A stretch of DNA of 64,000 bases from Poa pratensis (taxonomy: Eukaryota; Streptophyta; Magnoliopsida; Poales; Poaceae): positions 47,972,381 through 48,036,380 of the forward strand of contig CAMZMU010000080.1 of the NCBI GenBank assembly GCA_947311845.1. The letters are read 5' to 3'. Positions 42,615 to 53,292 of this stretch are shown one piece after another. The notes under the pieces are model-generated. The model was not told where the DNA came from. It searched no databases and worked only from the letters and a program-made list of their open reading frames with translations. A program made the position numbers and the translations under genes. Every line of letters begins with the position of its first letter. Position 1 is the first letter of the stretch.

Positions 42615-43946
42615 GTTAACTCACAAGACAAGTGTATATATGTGGAGTGGAAAGGAACTAGAACACAACCTCTCACCTTGTAGATAGTATTGGACGTCGT
42701 GGACAACCAAGGGAAATGATCACAAAGTAAAATGCTTGTGTTCAAGTATCCAAAGCAAACTCCAAAACACACACGGCTTAAAAGTTGGTAGGAAGGTATG
42801 GTAGGTGGAAAGCAAATTGAACCAACCGGAAACCAAGATATTGTCAAAGCAAGTAGAGAACCACGATGATCACAAAGCAAATACAAGTCAATCTCAAAGA
42901 TAGGAATGTAGTTAAAGAAAACACACGCACGGAGAGATAAATGGGACTCATGCAACCAAGAAGTGAGCTAAAGAACCATATGATCCTAGCGAAGACTATA
43001 AGCTCGTGTTGCACAAGTACAGGAGAGCCACTAGCTCGATTGCAAATTATTTGGTGGGCTACAAGATTTGCACAACAATGCACCACCTACAAGATGTTCA
43101 TCGAGCTTGCGCTTTCCTACTAGATATGGCGAGTGGTGTTTCTTCTTTTCTTTTTCTTGCACTTTTTGCTTCTTTTCACTTTTCTCTTTTGCTTCTTTTC
43201 TATTTTGCACACCCACTTCTTTGATGCCAACACAAGATATATGATATATGATAACTAGCGCATACAATTTTGCTCGGAAACTACACGGTGCAAATGTGCA
43301 AAGCCCAAGCAATCATCAAGAGCTAGCCTCAATAGGACACGGTAATCGCAAAGAAATAGTGTGGCTTTCAACGGAATGGCAAGGGGTAAAGATTGGCGAT
43401 GTTATACCTTTCGTCGATGTTCTTCACCCTTTGTTGTAGAAGTGTCGTGCTTGCTCACGGATTTTGGTGGTGGTAGATGATGGAGCAACCGCAATGGTGA
43501 CGAAGGCCTTGATCGTAGCTTCGAAACGAGCCAAAGAACACCAAAAACGGAGTCCGAAATCAAAAGATATGGCCAAAACCGTGCGCAGAATTTTCTGTTT
43601 TTGCGCAGCTGCGGAAGTACCGGGCCAAAACGGGTGGTAGTACCGGCCAAAGTCAACGCAAATCGTGCCCGAGACTCGAAATTTCGCGATTTTGGGCGGA
43701 AAAAACGGCTCGAAAATGACCAAATCGGAGGGGAAAACAATGGAATTAGGCCATGGGAACGCAAAGGGAGGTAGATCAACAAGTTTAGCAATAGATCTAT
43801 GGATCAAAACCTGCCAAAACGCACAAGATTCACAGATCGATCCAAAAGCAATTTGGGGCTATTTTTGGTGGAAATTTTCGAATTTCTCAAAATCAAAGAA
43901 AAATTAGGGGATTTGGGGGTGGAAACACATGTCAAATCCGTGGCAA
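42615..43946 (-). other. Element D leader
   Basis: About 1.3 kb between PBS and ATG. It includes a T/C-rich stretch near 43138-43205 and a small cluster of GTACCGG/GGTAGTACCGG motifs at about 43615-43655. No coding evidence. Confidence 0.65.
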
Positions 43947-43962
43947 CCATGCTCTGATACCA
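43947..43962 (-). other. Element D primer binding site
   Basis: The coding strand TGGTATCAGAGCATGG, two bases from the LTR end, is a 16-base match to the 3' end of initiator tRNA-Met. Confidence 0.92.
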
Positions 43963-43964
43963 TA

Positions 43965-44486
43965 TGATGAGGATTGGACCTCTAGGGTGGCCCGATCTTC
44001 ACGGATTGACGGAGGATGTGGACGAACGCACGCAAGAACACGAGGAACACGAAGAACACACGAAGAACGCCCCGAACACAAGAACACACACACGATACAA
44101 GAACCGTTTCCCTTACTGGTCGGTCCAACCGGCCCAATAGAATCCACACGAAGGTGGGAGATCGACAAGTAGATACAAGAAGGGATCTTGGATGGTTGTT
44201 TCTCCAACGGTCAACCGAACCGCTCCAATAAAGTCACCCGAAGATGAAAGATTGGCAAGTAGTCAAACTACAAGTAGATGTCTTGAATCCACGCAGGGAT
44301 CTTCTCCACTAGGGGAGGAACCATCCCCACAAGGGGAGGAAGGAGACCTTTGAGAAGAAGGAGTCTAGCTCTACTCTAATCTCAAAACATAGTCTATCTT
44401 TAGATCTAGCCAAGGGGTGCCTATTTATAGTCTAGGCCCAAAGGGGATGAAATACATGGGTCAACACCCAGATCTGCACACAGGCA
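43965..44486 (-). repeat. Element D 5' LTR, truncated
   Basis: About 522 bp, from the PBS-proximal end to a break at GGCA (44483-44486). It matches the first ~530 bp of 38334-39277; the remaining ~415 bp are replaced by the second copy of segment X. Confidence 0.88.
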
Positions 44487-44621
44487 TACAGATGCGGCGC
44501 TCTATCCCTATTTAAACCACCCAACCCTCCGTCTCTTCTCCACACCTTCCATCTGCGCCGCCCTTCTCTATTCTTCACCCAACTCCAAAGCACTCTCGAA
44601 GCGAAGCGAGGCGAGGAGAGG

Positions 44622-45043
44622 ATGCAGTTCAACGCCCCCACCTTCCGCTTGCCAACCACCGTGCCGGAGAGGCGGTACCCAGCCGGAGTCATCGTCGAGA
44701 ACGAACTCCGCGTGTGGGCGATCTCACCCTAGAGGGGTACTCGTGACCTTGCCGAGGGGTTCCTCCGTGCGGGCTTTCACCACCTCCCGGCGGGTTCTCC
44801 GAGAATGTTCCGCCTCGAGGAACTGCGTCCCCATGCCGGCTCGATGCCGACATACGCGCCATCTTCACCAACCGCTTCGATGCCTACTACCTGTTCGGCC
44901 AGGTGTTTTTTGGTGGGCAGGAGTTCATCGCTTTCAGCACGTACAACTTCTTCATGGACGTGGCGAGCATCGTCCCCAACTGCAACATCCACAGCCTCCC
45001 GTACTATCTCGGAGAGAACGGCCAGGAGGAGGAGCAGGAGTGA
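44622..45043 (+). pseudogene. Hypothetical gene in the MULE, copy 2
   Basis: Same gene as 36234-36654. Here TGG has become TAG within ISPW (about 44730-44732), and the early frame change near 44834-44844 is shared with copy 1. The later one-base loss of copy 1 is absent: NFFMDVASIVPNCNIHSLP is in frame to the stop at 45041-45043. The two copies therefore decayed separately after duplication. Confidence 0.55.
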
Positions 45044-45787
45044 AGACGGTGCTAAAGGCATGCATCAGGCCGGTTGTCGTGAAGATGGAGTTGCCCTAGT
45101 GTGTTAGGGCTTTTAATTTCTACTACTATGTTGATGTTGTGTCGTTTGTTAACTTTTTATCTAGGGCTTTTATGTTTGTCGTGTTATATGTAAGAGCTTT
45201 TATTTATATATCTATGTTATGGTCGTGTCTATGTGTTTTCCTATGTACCCGTTTGCATCTATCAAGTCATTATATGTGTCAAAAAAGTTCGTGCCCTAAG
45301 GTTTTCATAGAGCAAGTGGTTAAGCAAAAAAAGAAGAGTTGTTTCAAAAAACACATGCCCAAATATCAAACTAAACGTGCCCAAATATCAAATTAATAAA
45401 GAAAGAGTTGTTTCAAAAAACTATGTGTGTTCAAAGATTGAAGTACACATGTGGTCAACCAACCTGCCCAAATATCAAACTAAACATACCCAAATATCAA
45501 ACTAAACGTGCCCAAATATCAAATTAATAAAGAAAGAGTTGTTTCAAAAAACAATGTGTGTTGAAAGATTAAACTACACATGTGGTCAAGCAACCTGCCC
45601 AAATATCAAACTAAACGTGCCCAAATCTCAAATTTACGTGTGCCCAAAGATAGAACTACACAAGTGGTTAAGCAACGTGACAAAAAAATCAGTACAAAAA
45701 TGCGTAGTCAAATCCAAAACCAAGTCATGCACTAACTATAGATAGCTTCGTTCCCTCTCCTTTTCAATATCTCTTCATCTCTCCCAC

Positions 45788-45853
45788 CGGTTACCAGCGC
45801 AGTCCTTCAGGCAACCAACCCAAGCGGTCGTGGGTTCGAGTCCCAGCCACACC
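45788..45853 (+). other. tRNA-like box B sequence, copy 2
   Basis: Identical box B (GGTTCGAGTCC at 45833-45843) and CACACC-A-TTTTT end, as at 37400-37464. Confidence 0.4.
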
Positions 45854-46283
45854 ATTTTTGTTCATTTTCTACCCTTCTCACCTTTTTTTCAGAGAATCCC
45901 ATTTGCCCACTACGAATGGGCCTAATTGGATGCAGTTGGCCCATTAGTCTGTTCTCACTTTTTTTGACAGAATCCTATTTTGTCTTTTAAGGATTATCAG
46001 TATTCAGAGCTGCATTTCATTGATAAATGTTCTGAATTTCAAACATTTCATACAATTTCAAACTTACAAATTGCTCCCAACATCATGCCTTTCCATACAA
46101 TTTCAACATTTCACCTAGTGCGATTACCACACCTACAAATGCCCAAATGTAATTGCAAAGGGGAATTTGTGCTTGATCTTCGAGCTTCTTAATCTTCTGG
46201 TTCAACCTCCTAAGCACAACAGCATCAATGCATGCTCCACCCTCCGTCCCTTCTTCCGGAGCTCGCGCTACGACCGCTGCCGT

Positions 46284-46636
46284 TTATGGCACGATGGGCA
46301 ACCATTCTTCGTGCTCGTCTACCAGTTCAATCATCAGCGTCTTGGCCAGAACATCGACCCAGAGAAAGAAACATTTTATCTGCAATAACGCCAAACACAT
46401 CAATTTAGTGAAATTGCTCCGATTCTTACCCCATTCTCGCAACACTAAAATAGTGAAATTGCTCCGATTCTTACCCCATTCTGCCTGCACACATAGAACG
46501 GACGATTAGTGTTGTTAGCTGTGCGCGAAATCCTCCGAACAACGTCCGCCCGGCACCGTGGATAGAGGAAGATCGGCATCTCCATGCGCGCCGGAATCTT
46601 GATCCGCGAGGTGGCGCGGGAGCTAGAAGAAGACAT
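46284..46636 (-). pseudogene. GRF-type zinc-finger gene, copy 2, first Cys lost
   Basis: Exons at 46636-46475 and 46379-46284 with the same splice sites as copy 1. The frame is open, but the first zinc ligand of CPRC is replaced by Tyr (YPRC) and Glu by Lys in RIKIPAR. The finger is likely not functional unless another residue substitutes. Confidence 0.6.
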
Positions 46637-46721
46637 CGAGCTCGATTCGCGACCGCCCGGAGCCGAAGGGGATCTCAAAGCCTACTAGCACGACCCCTGT
46701 AGCTGTACCAGACGGCCGCGC

Positions 46722-47675
46722 TGATGTAGTACGGGACTACTAGGGTGGCCCGATCTTCACGGATTGACAGGGGATGTGCACGAACGCACGAAAGAACATG
46801 AGGAACACGAAGAACACCAAGAAGAACGCCCCGAACACAAGAACACACACAAGATACAAGAACCGTTTCTCTTACCGGTCGGTCCAACCGGCCCAATAGA
46901 ATCCACACGAAGGTGGGAGATCGGCAAGTAGATACAAGAAGGGATCTTGGATGGTTGTTTCTCCAACGGTCAAACGAACCGCTCCAATAAAGTCACCCGA
47001 AGATGAAAGATTGGCAAGTAGTCACACTACAAGTAGTGGTCTTGAATCCACGAAGGGATCTTCTCCACAAGGGGAGGAACCATCCCCGCAAGGGGAGGAA
47101 GGAGACCGTCTTGAGGTGGGGAGCCTAGCTCTACTCTAATCTCAAAACATAGTCTATCTTTAGATCTAGCCAAGGGGTGCCTATTTATAGTCTAGGCCCA
47201 AAGGGGACGAAATACATGGGTCAACACCCAGATCTGCACACAGGCACGCGTAGGGCCGGTAGTACCGGACTGATCTGGCTGGTAGTACCGGACGTGCGAA
47301 CGTCCGGTAGTACCGGGTCGATTTCCGGTACTACCGCTTAGAGCGGCGGTGAGTCCAGTAGCTCCCGAGCTTCGGCGGTAGTACCGGGCTGATTGGCCCG
47401 GTAGTACCGGTGGTACTTCAGCGTCTCTTTCTTCTCCTCTTCCAAGCCACCGTCTTGTTGTCCTCCATTCCTCTTGCACCTTGGTCATCCTCTTGTGTAT
47501 CTGTAGTCGTCGTGACAATCCTAGTATCAACAAGAGATAGAAGATGACATAGCATACCATCCAAAAGGGTGGGAATTGGTTATCTAAGCGGAATGAGTTC
47601 ACCTTTGAACTCCGTGGTGACTTGTGGTATGTTGGAGTGCTTGACATGGTGATGGTCCTAGGTTGGGCTACATCA
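46722..47675 (-). mobile_element. Solo LTR of family D/E
   Basis: 954 bp, flanked by CGCGC at 46717-46721 and 47676-47680. It is a full LTR equivalent to 38334-39277, with the TATAAATAGG box near 47180 and the GGTAGTACC dyad cluster at about 47258-47414. The perfect duplication marks it as the remnant of a complete element that lost its interior by LTR-LTR recombination. Confidence 0.9.
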
Positions 47676-47680
47676 CGCGC

Positions 47681-48015
47681 CCTCCACGGCAATCTTCGCA
47701 CCGTCGGCGGCGCTACCCGTGGACGCCGCCCTCTCCGTCGCCCGCGCCCGGCTCCTTCCTACCAACAGGGGTCACCGCCCACCTCTGCGCGTGGCCGCTC
47801 TCCCGCTCGGCTGATTTTTGTGCTCACCGTTGCGAGCTCCGGGGTCGTGCTCATCCGCTTTTACAGCACACACGCCGCCGCCAGTAAATGGTCAACAACT
47901 GGGTCCCACAAGCCGCGCCAACGGTTCTATTCTGGGTCCCACAAGCCGCGGCCAACGGTTGTCTTTGGGTCCCACAAGTCAGCAGTCCTGACGGAGACGC
48001 CAAGAGTCACAGAAT
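47681..48015 (+). other. MULE right subterminal region
   Basis: GC-rich in its first half, with a threefold GGGTCCCACAAG repeat at about 47902-47980. No gene recognised. Confidence 0.5.
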
Positions 48016-48116
48016 GAGTCCTTGCACACACACTAGGGGCAAAACTGAGGACCATTTGCGACTGAGGGTAAAACTGAGGTCATGGACACAACTGAGGATA
48101 GCCTGATAATTAACCC
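48010..48116 (+). repeat. MULE right terminal inverted repeat
   Basis: The reverse complement begins GGGTTAATTATCAGGCTATCC and contains CTCAGTTTTACCCTCAG and CTCAGTTTTGCCCCTAG, matching the left TIR block order. Confidence 0.7.
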
Positions 48117-48125
48117 CAAAAACAA
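48117..48125. other. Probable MULE target-site duplication, right copy
   Basis: CAAAAACAA, the partner of CAAAAAAAA at 31532-31540 with one mismatch. Confidence 0.6.
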
Positions 48126-48704
48126 TGTCGGCTAAAGCACAGCGTGTGACTCTAGCTCACCCGTCACAATTATAAGGTTTGTGAGTAAGTTGGAGGACCG
48201 CCGCCAACGCCTCATCCTGCGTGAGATCCGTCATACCCCTCAGTAGGTGGTGACGGGTCATAAGTAGGAGGTTAACCAAGAGAGAGGGTCATACTAGGCT
48301 CACGCAGTGAAGCCGGCATACCCGATCGATGATGTCATCGGTCACGCGTGCTGTTCGTACAAACCCTGTCGTCAGCTTCCTACTCTACGGCCTAAGGATT
48401 GTTTTAGTATTTAACGGATTGACGCTGAGGTCACCTTCTGTCTCAATATGGAGTCGCTTTCTCTTTCGAGTAAGGGATCTTACTGTATAGTTAATCACAG
48501 ATCTAGGACTTCCTTTTTTAAACAAACCAGGTTGCGTTCATTTTTTGCATCCCGTATTTTTCTTTCCGGTTAACCGTTTCCGACTGTTTGATATGATTTT
48601 AGTGACATGTGTTTAGTACGTTGCGGTGTTCAAAAGTACAAAAGACTCTGACTACCGAGGCTTGCCCTAGGGGAGCCTAAGATGTTACCTTCTCTGTTTG
48701 TACT
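48126..48704. other. Intergenic, nothing recognised
   Basis: Host flank right of the MULE; only short frames and no repeats of note. Confidence 0.4.
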
Positions 48705-49440
48705 GTCCGATCACGGCGGCTCCCTGAGGAAAACGCGAGACAAAAAATAGCTAGCAGATCTGATGATGGTGACGTGGACAGAAAGTAAATACTAATGTGT
48801 CATCTAAATATATAAACGGTGAGACCCATTGGAGGCTCCTTAGCGATTTGGGCTTTCTGGCCATCCGATCCTCCCCGCTCCGTGCCTCCGTTCCGTCCGA
48901 TCCCTGCCGGCTCCTGGAGTCGGAATGAACAGGGATTTGCAAAGTCGCTAACCGTACCAACCTTATTGCACCCACTCTCGCTGACATCCTACGTGGATGC
49001 ACCCTGTAGCCCGAGGGCCCGCCCGTCAGCCTCGCGGTTCGTGTTTAATCGGTGTGGCGGAGGGGCGACAGTGCCAAAGATTCCGAGCGTGTTCCTCCCA
49101 TTGGTTGATTTTGTTCATTTACCGTTCTAGATTTTAGGGAGTGCATTGCGTGCCCGTCCGGGAGAGTGACCGTGCTACGTGGTTCCTCTCCCCTCTCACT
49201 CGCTGACCGCGGGTCCCTCCCTCTCCTTGGCCCACATGTCGTTTGCTCGGGACGTTGCGTCGCCGATGTTTCCCTCGTCGTTTCTACAATAAAGTGCATA
49301 TTTTCTATAGTATAATGGGGCACGTTCGGTATTTCGCAGGATCGGCACTGTTCGTGATGTCAGCTGAAAACGGGCCCGATTTCACCGTCCTACAAGGCGT
49401 CTTTTCATTCGTCGGTAGGTACGTTGCACTGTGCTGGTAG
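48705..49440 (+). repeat. Promoter-like dispersed repeat, copy 1
   Basis: It aligns with 63261-64000 in the same orientation, sharing GTCATCTAAA.ATATAAACGGTG, GATTTGGGCTTTCTGGCC, GATCCTCCCCGCTCCGTGCC and a long CTGTAGCCCGAGGGCCC...GTTTAATCGGTGTGGCGGA region. No open frame is shared, so it is probably non-coding, perhaps an upstream region of a duplicated gene or part of an undescribed repeat. Confidence 0.75.
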
Positions 49441-49561
49441 TTAGAAGGCCCGATTTCGCATGACGCTGGCGGCTCGCCATTGGTTCCGAGTGGATACCGA
49501 CCTAAATATATAGGCTATTTTCTGGATCGGATGGTTACTATGGCTCTCATTTCCCTCCTTT

Positions 49562-51180
49562 TCTTCTTCCTCGTTGTTCTTGCTCTGTCGTGCTTTTCTC
49601 GAGCTCTTCCCTGTTTCGATGGAATCCGTCTGCTGTTCTTCCGATCATGTTTGTTCCCGTTGAGATCAGGTTGGGTATTCTTAACGTGTCTTGCTCTCTC
49701 TGTTTTTCATCGTTCTTTGTTCATGTTGTTTACTGTGTGCTAGATTCGTGTTCGTTGGTTGTTTTGTTGCTATGCTGTTTGTTCTTTTTGTTTTCTGGTT
49801 TCTCATCTTTGTTTCCTGTTTGTTGCTCTTCTTTTTAGCAGGTCGCCCGTTATCTTCTTCGGGTTGCGGTGCAGGATGTGCCGGGTCTTGATTCCTTTTC
49901 GTCGGCGTCGGCTATTGTTCACGTATGGATCAACCGGGATTTTTATGTACCTAATCTGATGGTATGTTTTTGTTCGTTGCCCGGTTCATGTTTCCATGAC
50001 TGTTTGTTGGTTGTTTTGACATAATTTTGTTTTTGCAGATCGGTTTCTTGTTATTTTCGTTTTATATTCTTGTTGTTTGGTTTCTTTCGTCTTTTTATAT
50101 TAGGTTTATGACCTCTTTTGTTTTTTTCTTTGCAAATCGTTCTCTTACTCGGGAATATCTCAGGCATGTTTTTCCCCTTTTGGCTTCGTGTTTCTGTCAT
50201 TTCTGTGGCGAGTTATTCTGGTTGGTGGGCGTTGCCGTCTCCCCGTTGGATCTGGCTGGCTTAGTGGTCGGTTGGAGCTGGTCGTCTTAGTGGCCAACTG
50301 TTCTTCCGGTTAAGGTCGGTTCTGTTGAGATTAGTTTGTGCTTTCTTGTTGTGTTAATCTGTTTGTTTTTCCTTATTTGTTATCTTGCTGTCGTTTTTAG
50401 ATTTTCCTGTTTGTTCTATGTTTTGTTTTTCTTATTTGTTTATGGTATCTTCTCTTCTGTTTTATTGTAGGTAGTCGTCTTGCTCGGGAGCGTGTCTGTT
50501 GCTAGTTATTCCTATAGCTTTAGTTTTGCGTGGTGAGTTCTTTTGTTAGTTTTGTGTTATTGTGTACTTTGAACGTGTAACGTTGGTTTGTTTCAATCAT
50601 GCTGTTGGGTATTTTCTTTTTATTTTCGGTGAGGTTATTTCTGTTTGTAAGACCTGTTTGTTCTTGCCGAAAGTGTAAGGTTGTGTGTTTGTTTCAGCTC
50701 TTTTTTGATATCTTGGTGCAGGTCGCCGACTTACTCGTGGGCATCTGAGTCGTTATCCTTGCTACTGGTCAGCGTTCTGTTGTGAATTCTCTCTGTACGC
50801 TTTATGTTATTGTGTGCTTGGCCTTTTTTATACAATTTTTCTTTAACCATGCGTGTTTAGGCTTTCATTTGTTCAGTTGTTTAACGGTTTCGGTATGGTT
50901 TACTTTGGTGTCCTTTTTGATCAGTTTGTTTTTTGGTAAGAGGTGTTTGTTCTTGCCGAGAGTGAAAGGTTTGTGTGTTTGTTTATTTGTTTCAGGTTGG
51001 CTCCTGGCCTCGCAGGCAGTTCTTTCTGTATGTCTTATGTTATCGCATGTATTTTTACGGTCTCCGTATTTTTAATCATCTATTTTATTTTATTTTATGT
51101 GCGATACCGTTTCCTCTAGCGTTCCATGTGTTTTTTTGTGTGCTGACTGATTTGTTTTACAATATGTTGGTCCTGTCATG
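49562..51180 (+). repeat. T-rich tract with ~290-bp degenerate direct repeats
   Basis: The plus strand is strongly T-rich. A word set of TGTTTGTTCTTGCCGA.AGTG.AAGGTT.GTGTGTTTGTTT occurs near 50657 and 50948, each followed by T-rich sequence and a CAG|GT-type junction. Similar G/C islands after TTGCAG or TTTAGCAG occur near 49842, 50471, 50722 and 50995. It resembles an intron array with small exon-like islands or a degenerate tandem duplication. Confidence 0.5.
49842..49961 (+). other. Candidate internal exon
   Basis: Exactly 40 codons between TTTTTTAGCAG and GTATGT. It encodes VARYLLRVAVQDVPG, then SASAIVHVWINRDFYV, with a GC-rich coding look in a T-rich surround. Both flanks are good plant splice sites. 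Neighbouring exons and the protein family were not identified. Confidence 0.35.
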
Positions 51181-51628
51181 TTCGAGTCGGCGTCAGATGG
51201 GTCCTCAGGTGAACTCTTTATTGAGTATGTGGATGGATGATAATTCGGCAGGACAGCCTTTCGGTCGATTTGAGCTTTTTACCGGTTGGATATGAGGCTC
51301 TCCGACCTTTAGCTCCGTCCGAACATGCCGGCTCCTTCGAGCCGGACTGAATAATGGTTTGTCTCTAGGAACGTATTGGTATGAAAACAATGGTATGTTC
51401 TCTGGGAAATATCTCCCTTGGGGCAGGACAGTATGTTTGTTCACCGGTGAACAATGGTATGTTCTCTCGGAAATCCTCTCGACTCGGGTCAGGTAGGTGG
51501 ACCTGACACCGAAAGGAACTTTATAAGAAAGACCAAATAATTACGAAAAGAAAAGCATACATACTGAAAACACGAACGAACGATGACCTCATAAGAGGAA
51601 CGCTATTAAGACGGAGAAGCCCATAAAC

Positions 51629-51664
51629 GCCGACTCCCTGACACGTCGACTCCAGGGAGTCGGC
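51629..51664. repeat. Perfect inverted repeat, 12-nt arms
   Basis: GCCGACTCCCTG and CAGGGAGTCGGC separated by 12 bases. It can form a strong hairpin; related to the hairpins at 53271 and 63273. Confidence 0.85.
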
Positions 51665-53270
51665 GGGAGTGGCCGTGCACTCAAGTAGAAAATTAGACAG
51701 GTCGCAACATAACCGGGTATTCCCCATCGTTAGGGTGGTAGTTTTTTAGATGACATGTCTCTCTTCGTTAGTTACTATGCCATAAAAAATACGAGAACAA
51801 CGGGGAGTCGGCGCGATCGGATGGTGTATTAAGACGGAGAAGCCCATATGAGTCAACCAGAAAGCCTGCTAAATTTCCCAAGCGGACCATCCAAGATAGC
51901 CGAGGCCAACCGTGAGATTCATACAACAATTAATACGACAAAAAAGGACAATGCACCCGCTTCGTCTCATCCTGTTTCGCCGGCTCCCTTGAGTCGGGTT
52001 CAACATCGTGCGGTTCTAGGTCACGTGTTTGTCCCGTTTGTCGTGCCTCTAGCACCCAACGCGTGGAGTCGGCAGAGTAGGTGACGGCGAAGGGACGCGT
52101 CGACAACCCAGAAAGATAGTGGCCGCTGCAGCATCCGCGTTGGGCTATCGTATGATGTCATTTATGTGTTGAGTTATTCGTTTGCTCCTTTTGTCATGCC
52201 TCTGGGCACCCAATGAGTGGAGTCGACGGAGTAGGTGACGGGAAAGGGACGCGTCGACATCGGTGCAGCCGGCTCTTCCTTGGGCTTTCGTACGATAGCA
52301 TTTCCTGTCATTTCTGTGCTGTGTTATCCTGGTTGGTCGGTGTTGTCGGCTCCCTGTTGGACTTTATTGCCCTAAACATATAGGAGACCAATCCGAAAAA
52401 GGGAGATCATGTATTCATGGGTTTTAAATATAATTCATCCTACCTTCCACAAAAAATGAACATACCTAAGTAGGCCGATGACTTCGTGAAGAAGAAATTA
52501 ATCATCGTTGTACTACACCTAGACATGATAATACCGTAATAAGAAAATCGGTTGCGGCGACGTATGCTACGTGTACCGCCTCAGCACGTTGTGGAGTGGT
52601 ATGTTGTTTCACCATCTTTGTCACTCCAACCGATTCACATGGATTGCACGGCGTCATCTGGTATCGATGCTGGCTCAGTGATTGTTGGTTTGTATCCTGC
52701 AATTGTGTTTGGTCTTTGTTTGTACGTACCGTGTGTATGTCGGCTTCACGAATCGTTTGAGTACGTGTTAAGGGTCTACATCTGTATGACACAAGAATTG
52801 AAAAGCTTTTAAAACGTTTACCTGTCTGACTGGTTGACAGAGTTATACCATACTCGACAGTCTTATTGGGGATCATTTAATGCGGCGGGTGGTCACGGTT
52901 TCTTAGTTCGCTTCCGAAATTTGATGATGATATCAACTCTACGAAGCTGACGTGTGTAGGGGCGGAGAGGCACATGCCGGACGGTTAGAGAGCTGACGCT
53001 GACTCGAGGGAGCCGGCGAGATTGGTTAGTTTCTGTTGTTGTTTTATATGGGTGTTATTTTTCCCTTCTGTTTGGTTTATTTCATGATATTCTTAATTGA
53101 CTTGTGGTTTATTCTCCCTTGTGTCTTTGTAGTTGGCTGTCTTTTTGGGGATCATCTGCGCCTGCCAAATTTATTTTTGTTTTTGTCCTCGGACATGTGT
53201 GGTGTCTGGCACTCTTTTGGTACTGAGGATAGACGGACGGTCGCCGATAGTGTTGTTTCCTCCCGATTCG

Positions 53271-53292
53271 CGCCGACTCCCTGGAGTCGGCG
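53271..53292. repeat. Perfect hairpin, 10-nt arms
   Basis: CGCCGACTCC and GGAGTCGGCG with a CT centre. The same 22-nt unit recurs exactly at 63273-63294. Confidence 0.9.

Larger units (their letters stand above)
38334..44486 (-). mobile_element. Element D: non-autonomous LTR retrotransposon, 5' LTR cut by duplication
   Basis: Minus-strand element with a 3' LTR (38334-39277), PPT, a broken polyprotein gene, a leader, a PBS and a 5' LTR whose outer part is missing after 44486. The left target base run is CACGC (CGCGC in copy 2). No protease, RT or integrase sequence is present. It is the same family as element E, which is better preserved. The truncated LTR joins directly to the second copy of the MULE segment. 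Confidence 0.9.
44484..46721 (+). repeat. Duplicated MULE segment, copy 2 (X')
   Basis: Copy of 36096-38333 with about 1% differences. The left junction shares GCA with the LTR it abuts. The right end is CGCGC followed by a solo LTR of family D. Confidence 0.93.
31541..48116 (+). mobile_element. Mutator-like element (MULE) with captured genes and nested LTR elements
   Basis: Terminal inverted repeats of about 100 bp start GGGTTA at 31541 and end TAACCC at 48116. They share CTCAGTTTT.CCC and a second CTCAGTTTTGCCC block, and are flanked by a near-perfect 9-bp duplication. The element contains a MuDR-type transposase gene (32254-34635), repeats, two non-transposase genes (36234-36654 plus; 37896-38248 minus) and the insertion of LTR element D. 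A tandem duplication of part of the interior has lengthened it. Without D, the duplicated block and the solo LTR, the element would be about 7.2 kb. The span from TIR to TIR is inference from ends and duplication. Confidence 0.72.

Noticed and set aside
49480..51295. Many short hydrophobic frames (Phe/Leu/Val-rich)
   Set aside because: Caused by T-rich composition; they look like membrane proteins by chance and lack starts, conservation or continuity.
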